Shown here: positions 1-9,500 of the stretch, piece after piece
Layout of the letters: every line of letters begins with the position of its first letter
Numbering within the stretch: the stretch's first letter is position 1
Assembly: GCA_964415445.1 (NCBI GenBank)
Contig: CAYQAE010000008.1
Span: 2,032-35,077, forward strand
Direction of reading: 5' to 3'
Length of the DNA: 33,046 nt
Origin: CAYQAE01 sp964415445 [NCBI: uncultured archaeon]
GTDB lineage: Archaea; CAYQAE01
Notes under the pieces: model-generated
The model's database searches: none
What the model was told of the DNA's origin: nothing
The model's input: the letters and a program-made list of their open reading frames with translations, nothing else
Translations under genes and position numbers: made by a program

Positions 1-33
1 ACCTATTATTATTGTATCATAATTCATCTTCAA

Positions 34-46
34 AAACTTTAAAATA
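34..46 (+). promoter_or_regulatory. TATA-type promoter for a leaderless gene
   Basis: The stretch contains CTTTAAAATA centred near 42, about 27 bases before the ATG at 70. No Shine-Dalgarno-like sequence lies between them. That spacing matches an archaeal TATA box with transcription starting at or next to the start codon. This is inferred from sequence only. Confidence 0.5.
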
Positions 47-69
47 ACATTATTTTATTATACGTTTTT

Positions 70-447
70 ATGTCAAAAGGAATTCCTAGTCCTGATGAGA
101 TAGTTGAAAAATCAAATATTACTTATCTTATTATAATAATCTCAATTTTAGCAGCTGCTACTTATCTAATAGATATAATTGGCAAAGTTTTACTTGCTTT
201 GATTATATTAACTGTCCCAGGATATTGTCTTATGTATTCTATTTTAGTGGATGTAGATACTGAAATGGATGGTATCGAAATTGTTGGGTTAAGTATAGTT
301 ATGAGTATGGTAGTTTTGATATTTGTATCATTAGTTTTGGCATTTTTGCATCATCTTGAAAGTTTTTATCTTAGAATTTCTATTTTTTTAATTACTTTAA
401 TTTTTCTATTGGTAGGTTATCTTCGTGAGAGACGACAGGTGGTCTAA
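70..447 (+). CDS. Small membrane protein, DUF1616-like
   Basis: A 125-residue integral membrane protein of unknown function with four predicted transmembrane helices (about residues 17-37, 39-61, 72-94 and 99-118) and a basic C-terminus. The second helix carries a 'TVPGY' turn, followed by a polar segment with 'DGIE' and a third helix. This resembles the conserved part of DUF1616 membrane proteins, which are usually longer. The ATG has no Shine-Dalgarno site and lies about 27 bases after a TATA-like element, so translation is probably leaderless. Its last 23 bases overlap the start of the Pth2 gene, suggesting co-transcription and translational coupling. The family assignment is tentative; that it is a membrane protein is secure. 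Confidence 0.7.
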   Translation: MSKGIPSPDEIVEKSNITYLIIIISILAAATYLIDIIGKVLLALIILTVPGYCLMYSILVDVDTEMDGIEIVGLSIVMSMVVLIFVSLVLAFLHHLESFYLRISIFLITLIFLLVGYLRERRQVV

Positions 448-808
448 CCTGAATGATTTTAAATTAAAACAAGTTATTGTTTATCGATCTGACTTAAAAT
501 TAACTAAAGGAAAATTAGCCATACAGGTGGCACATGCTGCGGTATCTTCAGCTGAACGCGCAAAAAATTTTAAGGATTGGTATAGTATCTGGCGTGATGA
601 GGGTCAGAAAAAAGTTTTAGTTAAAGTTAAGACTAAAGAAGAATTAATAGAGCTAAAAAATTTAGCAAAATCAAAAAATCTTCCCTATTATCTCATAAAA
701 GATGCAGGTTTAACTCAAATACCTCCAAATACTATTACATGCTTAGGAATTGGCCCGGCTCCTAATGAAAAAGTAGATAAATTGACAGGGGAACTTCCCC
801 TAGTTTAG
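425..808 (+). CDS. pth2: Peptidyl-tRNA hydrolase, archaeal Pth2 type
   Basis: A cytoplasmic enzyme that releases the peptide from peptidyl-tRNA dropped by stalled ribosomes. The whole 127-residue protein is the Pth2 domain (usual length about 115-120). Near the N-terminus is 'KGKLAIQVAHAAV', with the lysine and histidine of the active-site region, and near the C-terminus are 'DAGLTQIPPNT' and 'TCLGIGP', the family hallmarks. The start is a GTG inside the end of the upstream membrane-protein gene. No in-frame ATG lies closer to the conserved domain, and GGTAGG sits 8 bases upstream. The gene ends three bases before the convergent acetyltransferase gene, and the T-rich stretch at 809-824 could act as a U-tract terminator. 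Confidence 0.93.
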   Translation: MRDDRWSNLNDFKLKQVIVYRSDLKLTKGKLAIQVAHAAVSSAERAKNFKDWYSIWRDEGQKKVLVKVKTKEELIELKNLAKSKNLPYYLIKDAGLTQIPPNTITCLGIGPAPNEKVDKLTGELPLV

Positions 809-811
809 ATT

Positions 812-1318
812 TTATTTATTTTTTGACATAACGTAAGCTGCAGTTCCATCACGATAGTAGGAAGGAACCACTCTTTCAAAGATAAATCCTTTTTTAATAT
901 ACATCTCTTGAGCAATTCTGTTGTCAAGTCTCACTTCAAGTCTTATTTTTGAAACAAATTCATAATTTTCAAAATAGTTTATTATCCTCTCAAGAAGCAT
1001 TGTACCTATTCCTCTACTTCTCTTATCAGGAGAGACACCAATAGATACAATATGGCCTTCTTTTTGATATTTAAATTTTCTAAAAGAAAAAAAATGTGTA
1101 ATTCTACACATTATATATCCTACTATTTTATTATTAATCTCTGCAACTAAAAATCCTTTAGGAAATTGTTCATAAAGTGAATTGAAGGTTACAACTGAAT
1201 AAGGATTCGGAAAACAAATGTTGTTTAGTTTCATTACTTCTTCTAAATCATCAGGATGAAACTTTCTAATAATTGGTATGTTTTCTAAATCTAGGATATC
1301 AGATTCAATTGCAGTCAT
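812..1318 (-). CDS. rimI: GNAT N-acetyltransferase, RimI/Ard1-like
   Basis: A 168-residue GNAT-fold acetyltransferase. The acetyl-CoA loop is seen as 'RSRGIGTMLL', the classic R-x-x-G-x-G pattern, preceded by the beta strand 'GHIVSIGVSP' and followed by 'IRLEVRLDNRIAQEMYIKKGF', the RimI/Naa10 signature around the product site (broken here by my spacing only in description, not in the protein). In archaea the single Ard1/RimI homologue acetylates the N-termini of many proteins, including Alba and ribosomal proteins, so protein N-terminal acetylation is the likely role. The ATG at 1318 has no Shine-Dalgarno site and appears leaderless, sharing the TATA element at 1342-1350 with the divergent phosphatase gene. 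Confidence 0.85.
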   Translation of the reverse strand: MTAIESDILDLENIPIIRKFHPDDLEEVMKLNNICFPNPYSVVTFNSLYEQFPKGFLVAEINNKIVGYIMCRITHFFSFRKFKYQKEGHIVSIGVSPDKRSRGIGTMLLERIINYFENYEFVSKIRLEVRLDNRIAQEMYIKKGFIFERVVPSYYRDGTAAYVMSKNK

Positions 1319-1339
1319 TATAATCTGCGTTGTTTTATC

Positions 1340-1352
1340 AACATATAAAACT
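1340..1352. promoter_or_regulatory. Shared bidirectional TATA element between two leaderless genes
   Basis: The sequence ACATATAAAA, centred near 1346, lies 28 bases from the ATG of the minus-strand acetyltransferase (1318) and 27 bases from the GTG of the plus-strand phosphatase (1373). Read on either strand it gives a TATA-like core (CATATAAAA or TTTTATATG). Neither gene has a Shine-Dalgarno site and no other TATA-like element is well placed, so one element may serve both directions. Confidence 0.5.
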
Positions 1353-1372
1353 TACTATTTACACTTTATAGA

Positions 1373-2182
1373 GTGTGGGTGATCTCTACGATTGATAGAT
1401 TTAAGAAAATAGGACATAAATTGAAAAAAGCTATATCTCCTATTTTTGGTACAGAAAAAGCCAGTGAAGTAATTAAAATTGGTGCAAGCGGTGATAAAAC
1501 TACATATATTGATCAAATTGCAGAAAAGATTATTTTAGATGAATTAAGTGATCTTCATAAATCAGGATATAATTTTACAATCTATTCAGAAGAGATAGGT
1601 ATTAAAAAAATGGGTGATTCTACTCATAGATTTGTTATTGATCCAATAGATGGTAGTCTAAATGCAAAAAGAGGTATCCCTTTTTTTTCGACATCTATTG
1701 CCCTATGCACAGACTCTAATTTAGGATCTTTAGATTCAGGGTATGTTCTAAATTTAGCTAATGGTGATGAATTTTATGCTAAATCAGGCGAAGGTGCTTA
1801 TTTTAATGATAAATTAATAAAAAAATCTTCAGATGAAAATTTAAATGTTCTAAGTTTAGAATTGAGCCCTAAAATTAATGATATCATTGTAAGATCTACA
1901 AAAGCAATTGATGAAGTTAGAAATATTAGAGTTATGGGATCCATCGCTTTGGATATGTGTTATGTTGCATTGGGGTCTATTGATTCATTAATTCATTTAA
2001 CTAGAGGAAGTCGACCGATTGATTTTGCAGCTGCTAAATTAATCTTAGAAGAAGCAGGTGGTATAGTTACAGATGCAGAAGGAAAAAGAATAGATCATCT
2101 GCTAGCAGATCTAGATAGAAAAACCGATTTAGTTGCTTCAAAAAATAAAAAAATACATAGAAAGATTTTAAGTTTAATTTAG
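1373..2182 (+). CDS. Inositol monophosphatase / fructose-1,6-bisphosphatase family protein
   Basis: A 269-residue Mg2+-dependent sugar phosphatase of the IMPase family; archaeal members usually hydrolyse both inositol-1-phosphate and fructose-1,6-bisphosphate and so serve inositol-lipid synthesis and gluconeogenesis. The metal-binding motif is 'IDPIDGSLN' (family consensus DPIDGT/S), preceded by the 'SEE' acidic site. The C-terminal motif 'GSRPIDFAAAKLILEEAGG' carries the third metal aspartate. The GTG start is chosen because it lies 27 bases after a TATA element with no Shine-Dalgarno site between, and no other in-frame start lies upstream of the conserved region except the GTG two codons later. 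The gene overlaps the convergent aminotransferase gene by four bases. Which substrate dominates cannot be told from sequence. Confidence 0.88.
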   Translation: MWVISTIDRFKKIGHKLKKAISPIFGTEKASEVIKIGASGDKTTYIDQIAEKIILDELSDLHKSGYNFTIYSEEIGIKKMGDSTHRFVIDPIDGSLNAKRGIPFFSTSIALCTDSNLGSLDSGYVLNLANGDEFYAKSGEGAYFNDKLIKKSSDENLNVLSLELSPKINDIIVRSTKAIDEVRNIRVMGSIALDMCYVALGSIDSLIHLTRGSRPIDFAAAKLILEEAGGIVTDAEGKRIDHLLADLDRKTDLVASKNKKIHRKILSLI

Positions 2183-3339
2183 AAATCTAAATTTTCTAAT
2201 CTCTCTTTAGCTTTATTTATCTCTTCTATTTCTGGAACTAAAGCTATTCTTATATGATTTTTGCCTGCATGCTGGCTTATCATCTCTCCAGGAACAGCTA
2301 CAATTGCAACATCATCTTTAAGTAGTTTTTTAGCAAATTCAATGGATGTATACCCTTCAGGACATCTTTGCCATATATAGAAGGTAGCTTCAGGATCTGA
2401 AAAACCAAGACCCGCTTCTGTTAATGCTCTAGCCATAATCGCTTTTTTCTCTCTATAACTATCTCTTATTTTTTTTACGTGCTCTTCATCGCTTAATGCT
2501 GCAGCAGCTGCTTCTTGGGATACCCAAGGCGCCCCTGAATCTATATTGGTCTTTAGAATCTTAAAAGTAGATATAATCTCTTCATTTCCACAAACCCACC
2601 CTATCCTATATGAGGTCATGTTACTTCTTTTAGATAAAGATTGAAATACTACAGATACATCATATGCATCTTTATATTCAAGTAAGCTCTTTGGTTTTCT
2701 ATCATAGTATATTTCAGTATATGCCTCATCTGAAGCTAGAATTATTTCATTATCATGGGCAAAATCTATGAGTTCTTTGTAAAACTCATCAGATGCAACT
2801 TTAGAGGTGGGACTATTTGGATAGTTTATCCAAAATATTTTGCTTTGCTTTGCAATTTTGGAATCTATCTCTTCTAAATTTGGATAAAAATTATTTTCTT
2901 CAAACAAAGGGACATAATTAATTTTACCTCCAGCAAATAATGTGCCCATTTTGTAAGGTGGATATCCTGGATCAGGAATAATTACTTGGTCGCCTTTATT
3001 TAATATAGATTTAGGAAAATGGAAAATGCCTTCTTTTGAACCTAAAAGTGCACATATCTCTTTTTCAGGATCAATTGATACTGAAAATCTCCTTTTCAAC
3101 CATTCACAGGCAGCATTTCTAAATTTATCAGAACCAACATATGAGGGATATCCTGAATTTTTATGTTTTCTAATAGCTTCACTTGCAGCTTCTCGTATAA
3201 ATTCTGGCGTTTCTTCTTGTGGATCTCCTACTCCAAAATCTATTGGTTCTATTCCTTTATTTTTTAATTCATTTACTTTTTTATCTATTTCAGCAAACGC
3301 ATATGGCGGTATTTTTTTAAGCAGTTTATTAAAATACAT
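2179..3339 (-). CDS. Class I/II aminotransferase, LL-diaminopimelate aminotransferase-like
   Basis: A 386-residue fold-type I PLP aminotransferase of full length. The N-terminal 'DFGVGDPQEETP' is the substrate-binding segment, 'YPNSPTSKVA' the conserved asparagine loop, 'SDEAYTEIYY' the PLP aspartate/tyrosine region and 'SLSKRSNMTSYRIGW' the Schiff-base lysine (about K237) with the downstream arginine. 'IRIALV' near the C-terminus holds the carboxylate-binding arginine. 'SLSK..NMT..RIG' resembles DapL and related archaeal enzymes, so lysine/diaminopimelate synthesis is a good guess, but alanine- or aspartate-type activity is possible. The ATG is supported by AGGTG five bases upstream. The gene stands between convergent and divergent neighbours and is probably transcribed alone. 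Confidence 0.82.
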   Translation of the reverse strand: MYFNKLLKKIPPYAFAEIDKKVNELKNKGIEPIDFGVGDPQEETPEFIREAASEAIRKHKNSGYPSYVGSDKFRNAACEWLKRRFSVSIDPEKEICALLGSKEGIFHFPKSILNKGDQVIIPDPGYPPYKMGTLFAGGKINYVPLFEENNFYPNLEEIDSKIAKQSKIFWINYPNSPTSKVASDEFYKELIDFAHDNEIILASDEAYTEIYYDRKPKSLLEYKDAYDVSVVFQSLSKRSNMTSYRIGWVCGNEEIISTFKILKTNIDSGAPWVSQEAAAAALSDEEHVKKIRDSYREKKAIMARALTEAGLGFSDPEATFYIWQRCPEGYTSIEFAKKLLKDDVAIVAVPGEMISQHAGKNHIRIALVPEIEEINKAKERLENLDF

Positions 3340-3404
3340 CTAAACACCTATATCTTTGAAATTTAATCTCTTTTTTTTTAATTGTATCTTTACGATGATT
3401 CTAC

Positions 3405-3420
3405 AAAAAGATTTATATAC
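3405..3420 (+). promoter_or_regulatory. BRE/TATA promoter of the giant surface-protein unit
   Basis: AAAAAGA followed by TTTATATA (TATA core 3412-3419) is a textbook archaeal BRE/TATA pair. Transcription would start near 3440, leaving a leader of roughly 95 bases before the ATG at 3536, unusually long for this window, where several genes look leaderless. The leader contains GGGTG ten bases before the start as a partial Shine-Dalgarno site. No clear hairpin was found in it by eye. Confidence 0.65.
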
Positions 3421-3535
3421 TATAAGTGGTATATAATAAGTACAGAGCAAAAAGTTTGTATTTCATAAAATAAGTTGAGGAGTAGCCAAATTCAATGGTC
3501 TAAGTTTGATTTACTATGTTGGGTGTTGTAAATAA

Positions 3536-6500
3536 ATGAAAAACGTAAATAAAATGTTTATAGTATTTATAGCTATAATAAGCTTATCTTCATCTAGTGC
3601 TAATATTATAGTTAGCTCCGATGATCCTAATCTTCAAACCTCCTCTAAACTAGACTTGGGCTCTCTACCTTATCAATTTCAAGGTAGCACAATACTAAAA
3701 ATTAAAGCAGAAGATGAACCAGTAATTTATCAGGAAGTTGATTGGCAAATACCCGAATATGAACCTGCACTTTATGAAAATGAAAGCCAAGCAAGTTATA
3801 CTGAAGATTTTTGGGCTCAGTTTTTAATAAGCGAAGATTGGAGTAACTTGGACGAATTATTCCAAGTTTTTCAAGAAGGTAGAGCTGATGAATATAGTGA
3901 TGATGAAGATGAAGTAGAACCTTATCTTTATTTGGTAGATGTAAAGAATCCTTTTATTAAAATAAATATAAATAATCCTTACCCTGGAGTTAATCTCTCA
4001 ATTTCTGATTATTTTCTTCCATCATATATTATAAGAAACAAAACATATAATGATCAAACATGGATAGGCAATCCAATAGGTAAAATTAATTGGGTGGGAG
4101 AGCGAGACGGATATATTGTGGTCTCTAATGATGGAGGTAGTACTCTATATAATTTAACTTTTGGTATGCTTTGGGGTTTAAGAGATTCTTCTGATATGCA
4201 TAGACAAATTTCTCTTCCTATAAAACTTAATATAGATATTAATTTAAGTTATGATTTTGAAGCAGATAGCGATATTACTTCACAAATTGTATCTGGACTT
4301 ATTCAATTCTACAGTGAAGAGAATGGAACAAAAAGAGATGTTGATACTTCAACTGATCAAGATATAATTGTCGATGAGCCAGGTCTAAATTATTTTGATA
4401 CTAAATTACATTATACTCTAAAAACTACTCCTATCCCGCTTATTTTAGGTGAGACTTTTATTTGGGGCGAAGCTGAGATAAATGATTTTATAGATGATAC
4501 TTATTGGATAAATACTTTCTGTCCTGGTTTTGTATTTGATAAAGATTTACACGGAAAAAATAGTACTACTCTATTTTTTAGATTAGATTTTTCAGATTAT
4601 AATTATAATACACCAAATAGGATTGGTTATGAAGATATTATACCTTTAATTCAAGATCTTTATATGGAATATACAATAATGAACGGTAGCAATTCTAAAT
4701 ATGGATATTTTGGTTTGAATTATAATTATAACTTTAATTATTTTGAGAATATAATTCTTATCTCTGATTTAGGAGTTTCTAATCCAAAAAGTATTACTTT
4801 CAATATTACAGTTGAGACTATATATGGTGATACATTCTCTAGTGATAATGTTGAATTAATTATTTTAGAGCGTGGAAATTATGATGGAAATTCTCTTCTA
4901 AAATTAGGGTCTAATAATTTGTATAATGAGATAGTTGATGTAGGTGATATTTATTATGGTAGTTCAAAAACAGTTAATTTTCAGTTAGAGGATTTATATA
5001 TTCATCCAGCAGATAGGTTTAGTTCAAAAGTTAAATTCATAGAAGTTGATCCAACTACAGGGTATTTATATGCTTTAACTTGGCACGGATTATTTAGATC
5101 TAAAGATTATGGAAATAGATGGGAATTGATAAATGATGTTTATAAAGCAGAAGATGTAAATGCTATGGAAATTTCTCCTGCAGGTGATGTATTTATTGCT
5201 GTAAATGATGGAAAATATTATTTAAGATTAAATAGTGACAATACCTGGCCTTCTAATATGTATTGGGGACATATAAATGATTTAGAAGGGACAAATATTA
5301 CTGCATATGCGTTTTCACCGTGGTATGACGGCATAAATGATGATTTAATATTTTTTGGAACTGAAAATGGTCGTATTTTTAATGGTACAAACTCTAGTGG
5401 AATTGATCAGTGTATAACAGAACATGAAGACGATTTTGGTATGGGATCTAAAACTATTTCTTCTATTAGTTCAGAGTGGCCAATAACTGTAATTGAAACT
5501 GCAATTCTAAATTATACAACGGGAAGATATACAATTGCTGCAGGAACCCAATCTGCAGGTTTTTATTGGGCTAATAATGGTACAAATACATTAGATTATT
5601 CACATTTTTTTAATATGACAATTGATTGGAGAAATGTAGGTAGATTTACAGATGACATAAACCTCCTTTCAAATATCAGCAAATCAGATTTATCTGGCAT
5701 CGCACCATGGGATACACAATCTTATGATAGAACACATTTAGGTGGATGGATAAAAACCCGTCTTTTAGATCATGGATATAATACATATAATATTTCGAAA
5801 GTTTATAGCAGTAGTGAAAAACATGTAGATATAATTGATTCTGGTTTTCTATATAATGATACTATTAATTGGGAAAATTGTCTTGATAAAACAGGTGTTT
5901 TTCCTGAAGTTTTTTTATATTTACAATTTCCAAGTGATATTTTTTCTAACAATGGTGATATTGAAGAGCATCTAAAAAATACTCTAAACAATAGAAATAC
6001 AAGTTATCCTCATCAAGTAGAAAAAGTCTATATTGAAAATGAGGATATTAATCAAGTTGATGTAATAGAAGACTTATGGGAAGAATTTTTAGAATGGCTA
6101 CCTGAATGGGCACTTGGTAAAGAAGATTTTGATTTTTGGAAAATAAATAAAATTAAAGTAGAATACAAAACTTTCAATATCTCAGCTTTAAATGTCGAAT
6201 GTTTTAATTTTAATTATACATGGGATCCCGGAAACACAGTCAGCCATCTAGCTACTTGGAATTTGACTATAAACTATAAAAATGTAGGAGATTATACCCC
6301 TGACTATCCAAATAATTTTACAAATGTTAGCAGCAGTATAGATGGAGATACCATAAAAATTTGGCTTGAAGAAAATGGTTTTCCATACAATATACAAAAA
6401 GTATATGGTGGCAATTGGATAGATCAGGCCGAATATGATGGTAAAGGCGGCGGAGATGAAATAATAGCTTATAGAGTAGAATGTAACAATACTTATGATC

Positions 6501-9500
6501 TAGATTATCTTGTTTGGCATAATCAAATTTACATTGATCCGACTTATGGGGATATAGGTATGCGTGTTCCGAGCTGGATTACTGATATTGAATTTTCTCC
6601 TAATTATTCCAATGATGGACAAATATATATTGGCACAAGATCTGATGGTCTTCTATCTCAAGGTGTATATCAAACCACATGTGGAGCTCCGTGGGGCAAT
6701 GCAATATTAAATACTACGCCCATAGATGATCCACTTAACAATTATACTACATCTTTAACTATTTTAGGTGATTATTTATATGTTGGAACAAGTAATGGTG
6801 GAATCTATAGAGGAGATTCAAACGGGAATTGGAAAAATGTTGGGGATTTTAATTGGTTTGGTAATAATTTATACAATCAAAAAATAAATGATATTGAAGT
6901 AAATAATTCTAATCTATATGTTGCCACCGAAGGTGGTGGTATATTCAGAAATACTACTAATGGATGGACTGTGAACAATTCTGGTCTTGAAGAGATTAAT
7001 TGGTCTTTATATATGCAAAATAAAAATAAATTAGCTTCCGGTTTATATGAATGTGTCTCTGATGAAGACTATATAAATGGATATCTGCCAATTTTAGAGG
7101 GTAGTTCTGATTATAGATATGAATATAAAGTAAAAGATTGGAACGTGGCATTAATTGATGGGCAATATGTAGGAAACCTTACTTTAGAAATGTTTAATTG
7201 GAGAAAAGAAACCATAATGAATGCTTTTTCTGAGCTTAGAATAAGATGGGGATTCAATGAAAAAGATACTTCTTTTGGATCTACAGCTTTAATTAGTCTT
7301 GATCTTAATGCTATTTATCCGGATGTTTCTCAAACTGAAATTTTTGCAGATAGAAATACTATAGATGATTCGTCAGATTTAGAGATTAATTTAGATTTTT
7401 CTAAAAAGCTCAAAGATAGTGGTAAGATAAATGCAGTATATTTAGGCTATGGTCATGCTACAACGAATTTAACTTATGTAAAAATAGATGACAGCTATAA
7501 TTCTAATATATTCTCAGGAGGAAGCAATTATAATTATTCAATTGACAAAAGTATACTTCCTAGAGGTTATAGTGTATTTTTAGGTTTAGTTGAATGGGAA
7601 TATAATGGTAGTTACAAAAATATCACTTTTATACCTTCATATTATTCTGGTTTGGATTATCCTCAATATGTAGAGGATGATTTTACATATAAGCCTAAAA
7701 TATACTTTTTGAGACCACCCTCATATGAGATAGTCTCAGATGAAATATATTTTAGTCCAAGAGCTAGTGTAGATGTTTATAATTCTAAATTAGAAAATGT
7801 AACTGTGGAATATTGTGTGGTCAATTATTCTAATCATTCCCAAATAATTTCAGATGATATTTACAAAGATAAAATGTATTTTAAGGATATGGTAGATACT
7901 CTAAATTTAGTAGATGGAGATCCTCTCTGGGACTTTGCCAAAAGTTTGGGTAATTATTATTGGAATTCTAGCTCTTTTGAATTTAAAGGTTCATATGAAT
8001 GGAATCTTTTGTCTGTAAAAGTTTATGCCATCGATAAGGATAGAACACGACCAACTGATAAAACTTATTCTAAGCCATATAAATTTTTTGTATTAATTAC
8101 AGATGATGACCAAGAGCCACCTGAGATGTCTGAAATATCTTATACTTCTCAAGTAGGTAAAATTGTAGATAAAGAAAAAGATATAAATATAGAAATATCT
8201 ATTAGTGCATCAAATGATAATCCTGATTCTGGAGAAGAATTTAAAATTTATGTGTCTGTTACAAATCACAATAGTAGGAAATTTACTAGTGTTTATGAAT
8301 ACATTGTTAATTTAAGTGCTTTGGATGAAAATGTAGATGTTGAATTTTCTCATTTTTCCTCTGGTAAAAAATATACTTTAGGTCCATCAGAATCTCGTAT
8401 TGAGACATGGATAGTTACAGCGCATAGTGTAGGTCTAAAATCATTTGGTTTTCATCTTAGAAAAAGTGAAGCATATCATTATTTTGAAAATAATTTTAAT
8501 ATAGAAGTTGGAAATGATCCATTATATGATGTTTCTGATCTGAAAGTTAGGGCTAAGATAGTTGATGAAAGTAATATATCTTCAGCAATAATAAGATATA
8601 AATCAAATAAATATACTAATTGGCAAGAAATTTCTATGGATTATCAGGGAGATGATTATTACTCTATAGTTATACCTAGGGAAATTTCTGAACAAATAGA
8701 ATTTAAAATAGTTGCTTGGGATAATGATTCTAAAATTCAAAGAGATCAAGCTTATTCTTGGTCAGATATAATGGCCTGTGAAGGTTATGATTACATGCCA
8801 CCTACAATTTTAGATGTAAATTATATGCAAAATCAATCAACAAAAAATACTCTAAAAATAGCTGCTTATGTTGTAGATCCTGGAAGCGGTGTAAAAGAGG
8901 TGAAAATTCATTTTAAAGTATATTTTAAAGAAAATACAGATGGATTTGAGATTTATGAATCTCGAAACATGAAACAAAGTTCTTTTGATCCTAATTATTG
9001 GCAATATTCACTTACTACGAATAGACCTTTAGTTGATTTTGTTATTAGCGCTATAGATAATGAAGGCAATTCTATCATGACCAATCAATCTAAATCATAT
9101 AATAAGATATTTAATATGGCAATGTTTGATGCGACTCCTAGATATAAGAAAGAAGCAATTGACTATATCTTCTTCAGTCCTATTATCCCTAACAATATCA
9201 CGCCTGGTAAAATGATGAGGTCACATGTAAAAGCTTATGGAGATATTCAGGGAGTTCGTCTATATTTCAGAGGAGAAACAATGGAAACATACATTTTGAT
9301 GCCATATAATGGCACATATGCTAGTATAAATTGGAAAGTTCCAGTTTGTCTTGATCCAGGTAGATATAATATTAGTATGTTTTTGTTAGCAGAAAATGAG
9401 TATATAGCACTCAATGGAAGTAAAGCTATCTATGTTGATGAGACAGATCAAAATTATATTCTCTCTACAAATATTGTAGAAATTGAAAAAATATCAAAAA

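Noticed and set aside
3440-3535. tRNA-like string 'GAGGAGTAGCCAA...ATGGTC' in the leader of the giant gene
   Set aside because: It resembles a tRNA D-arm only; no acceptor, anticodon or T-arm pairing could be found, so it is treated as leader sequence.
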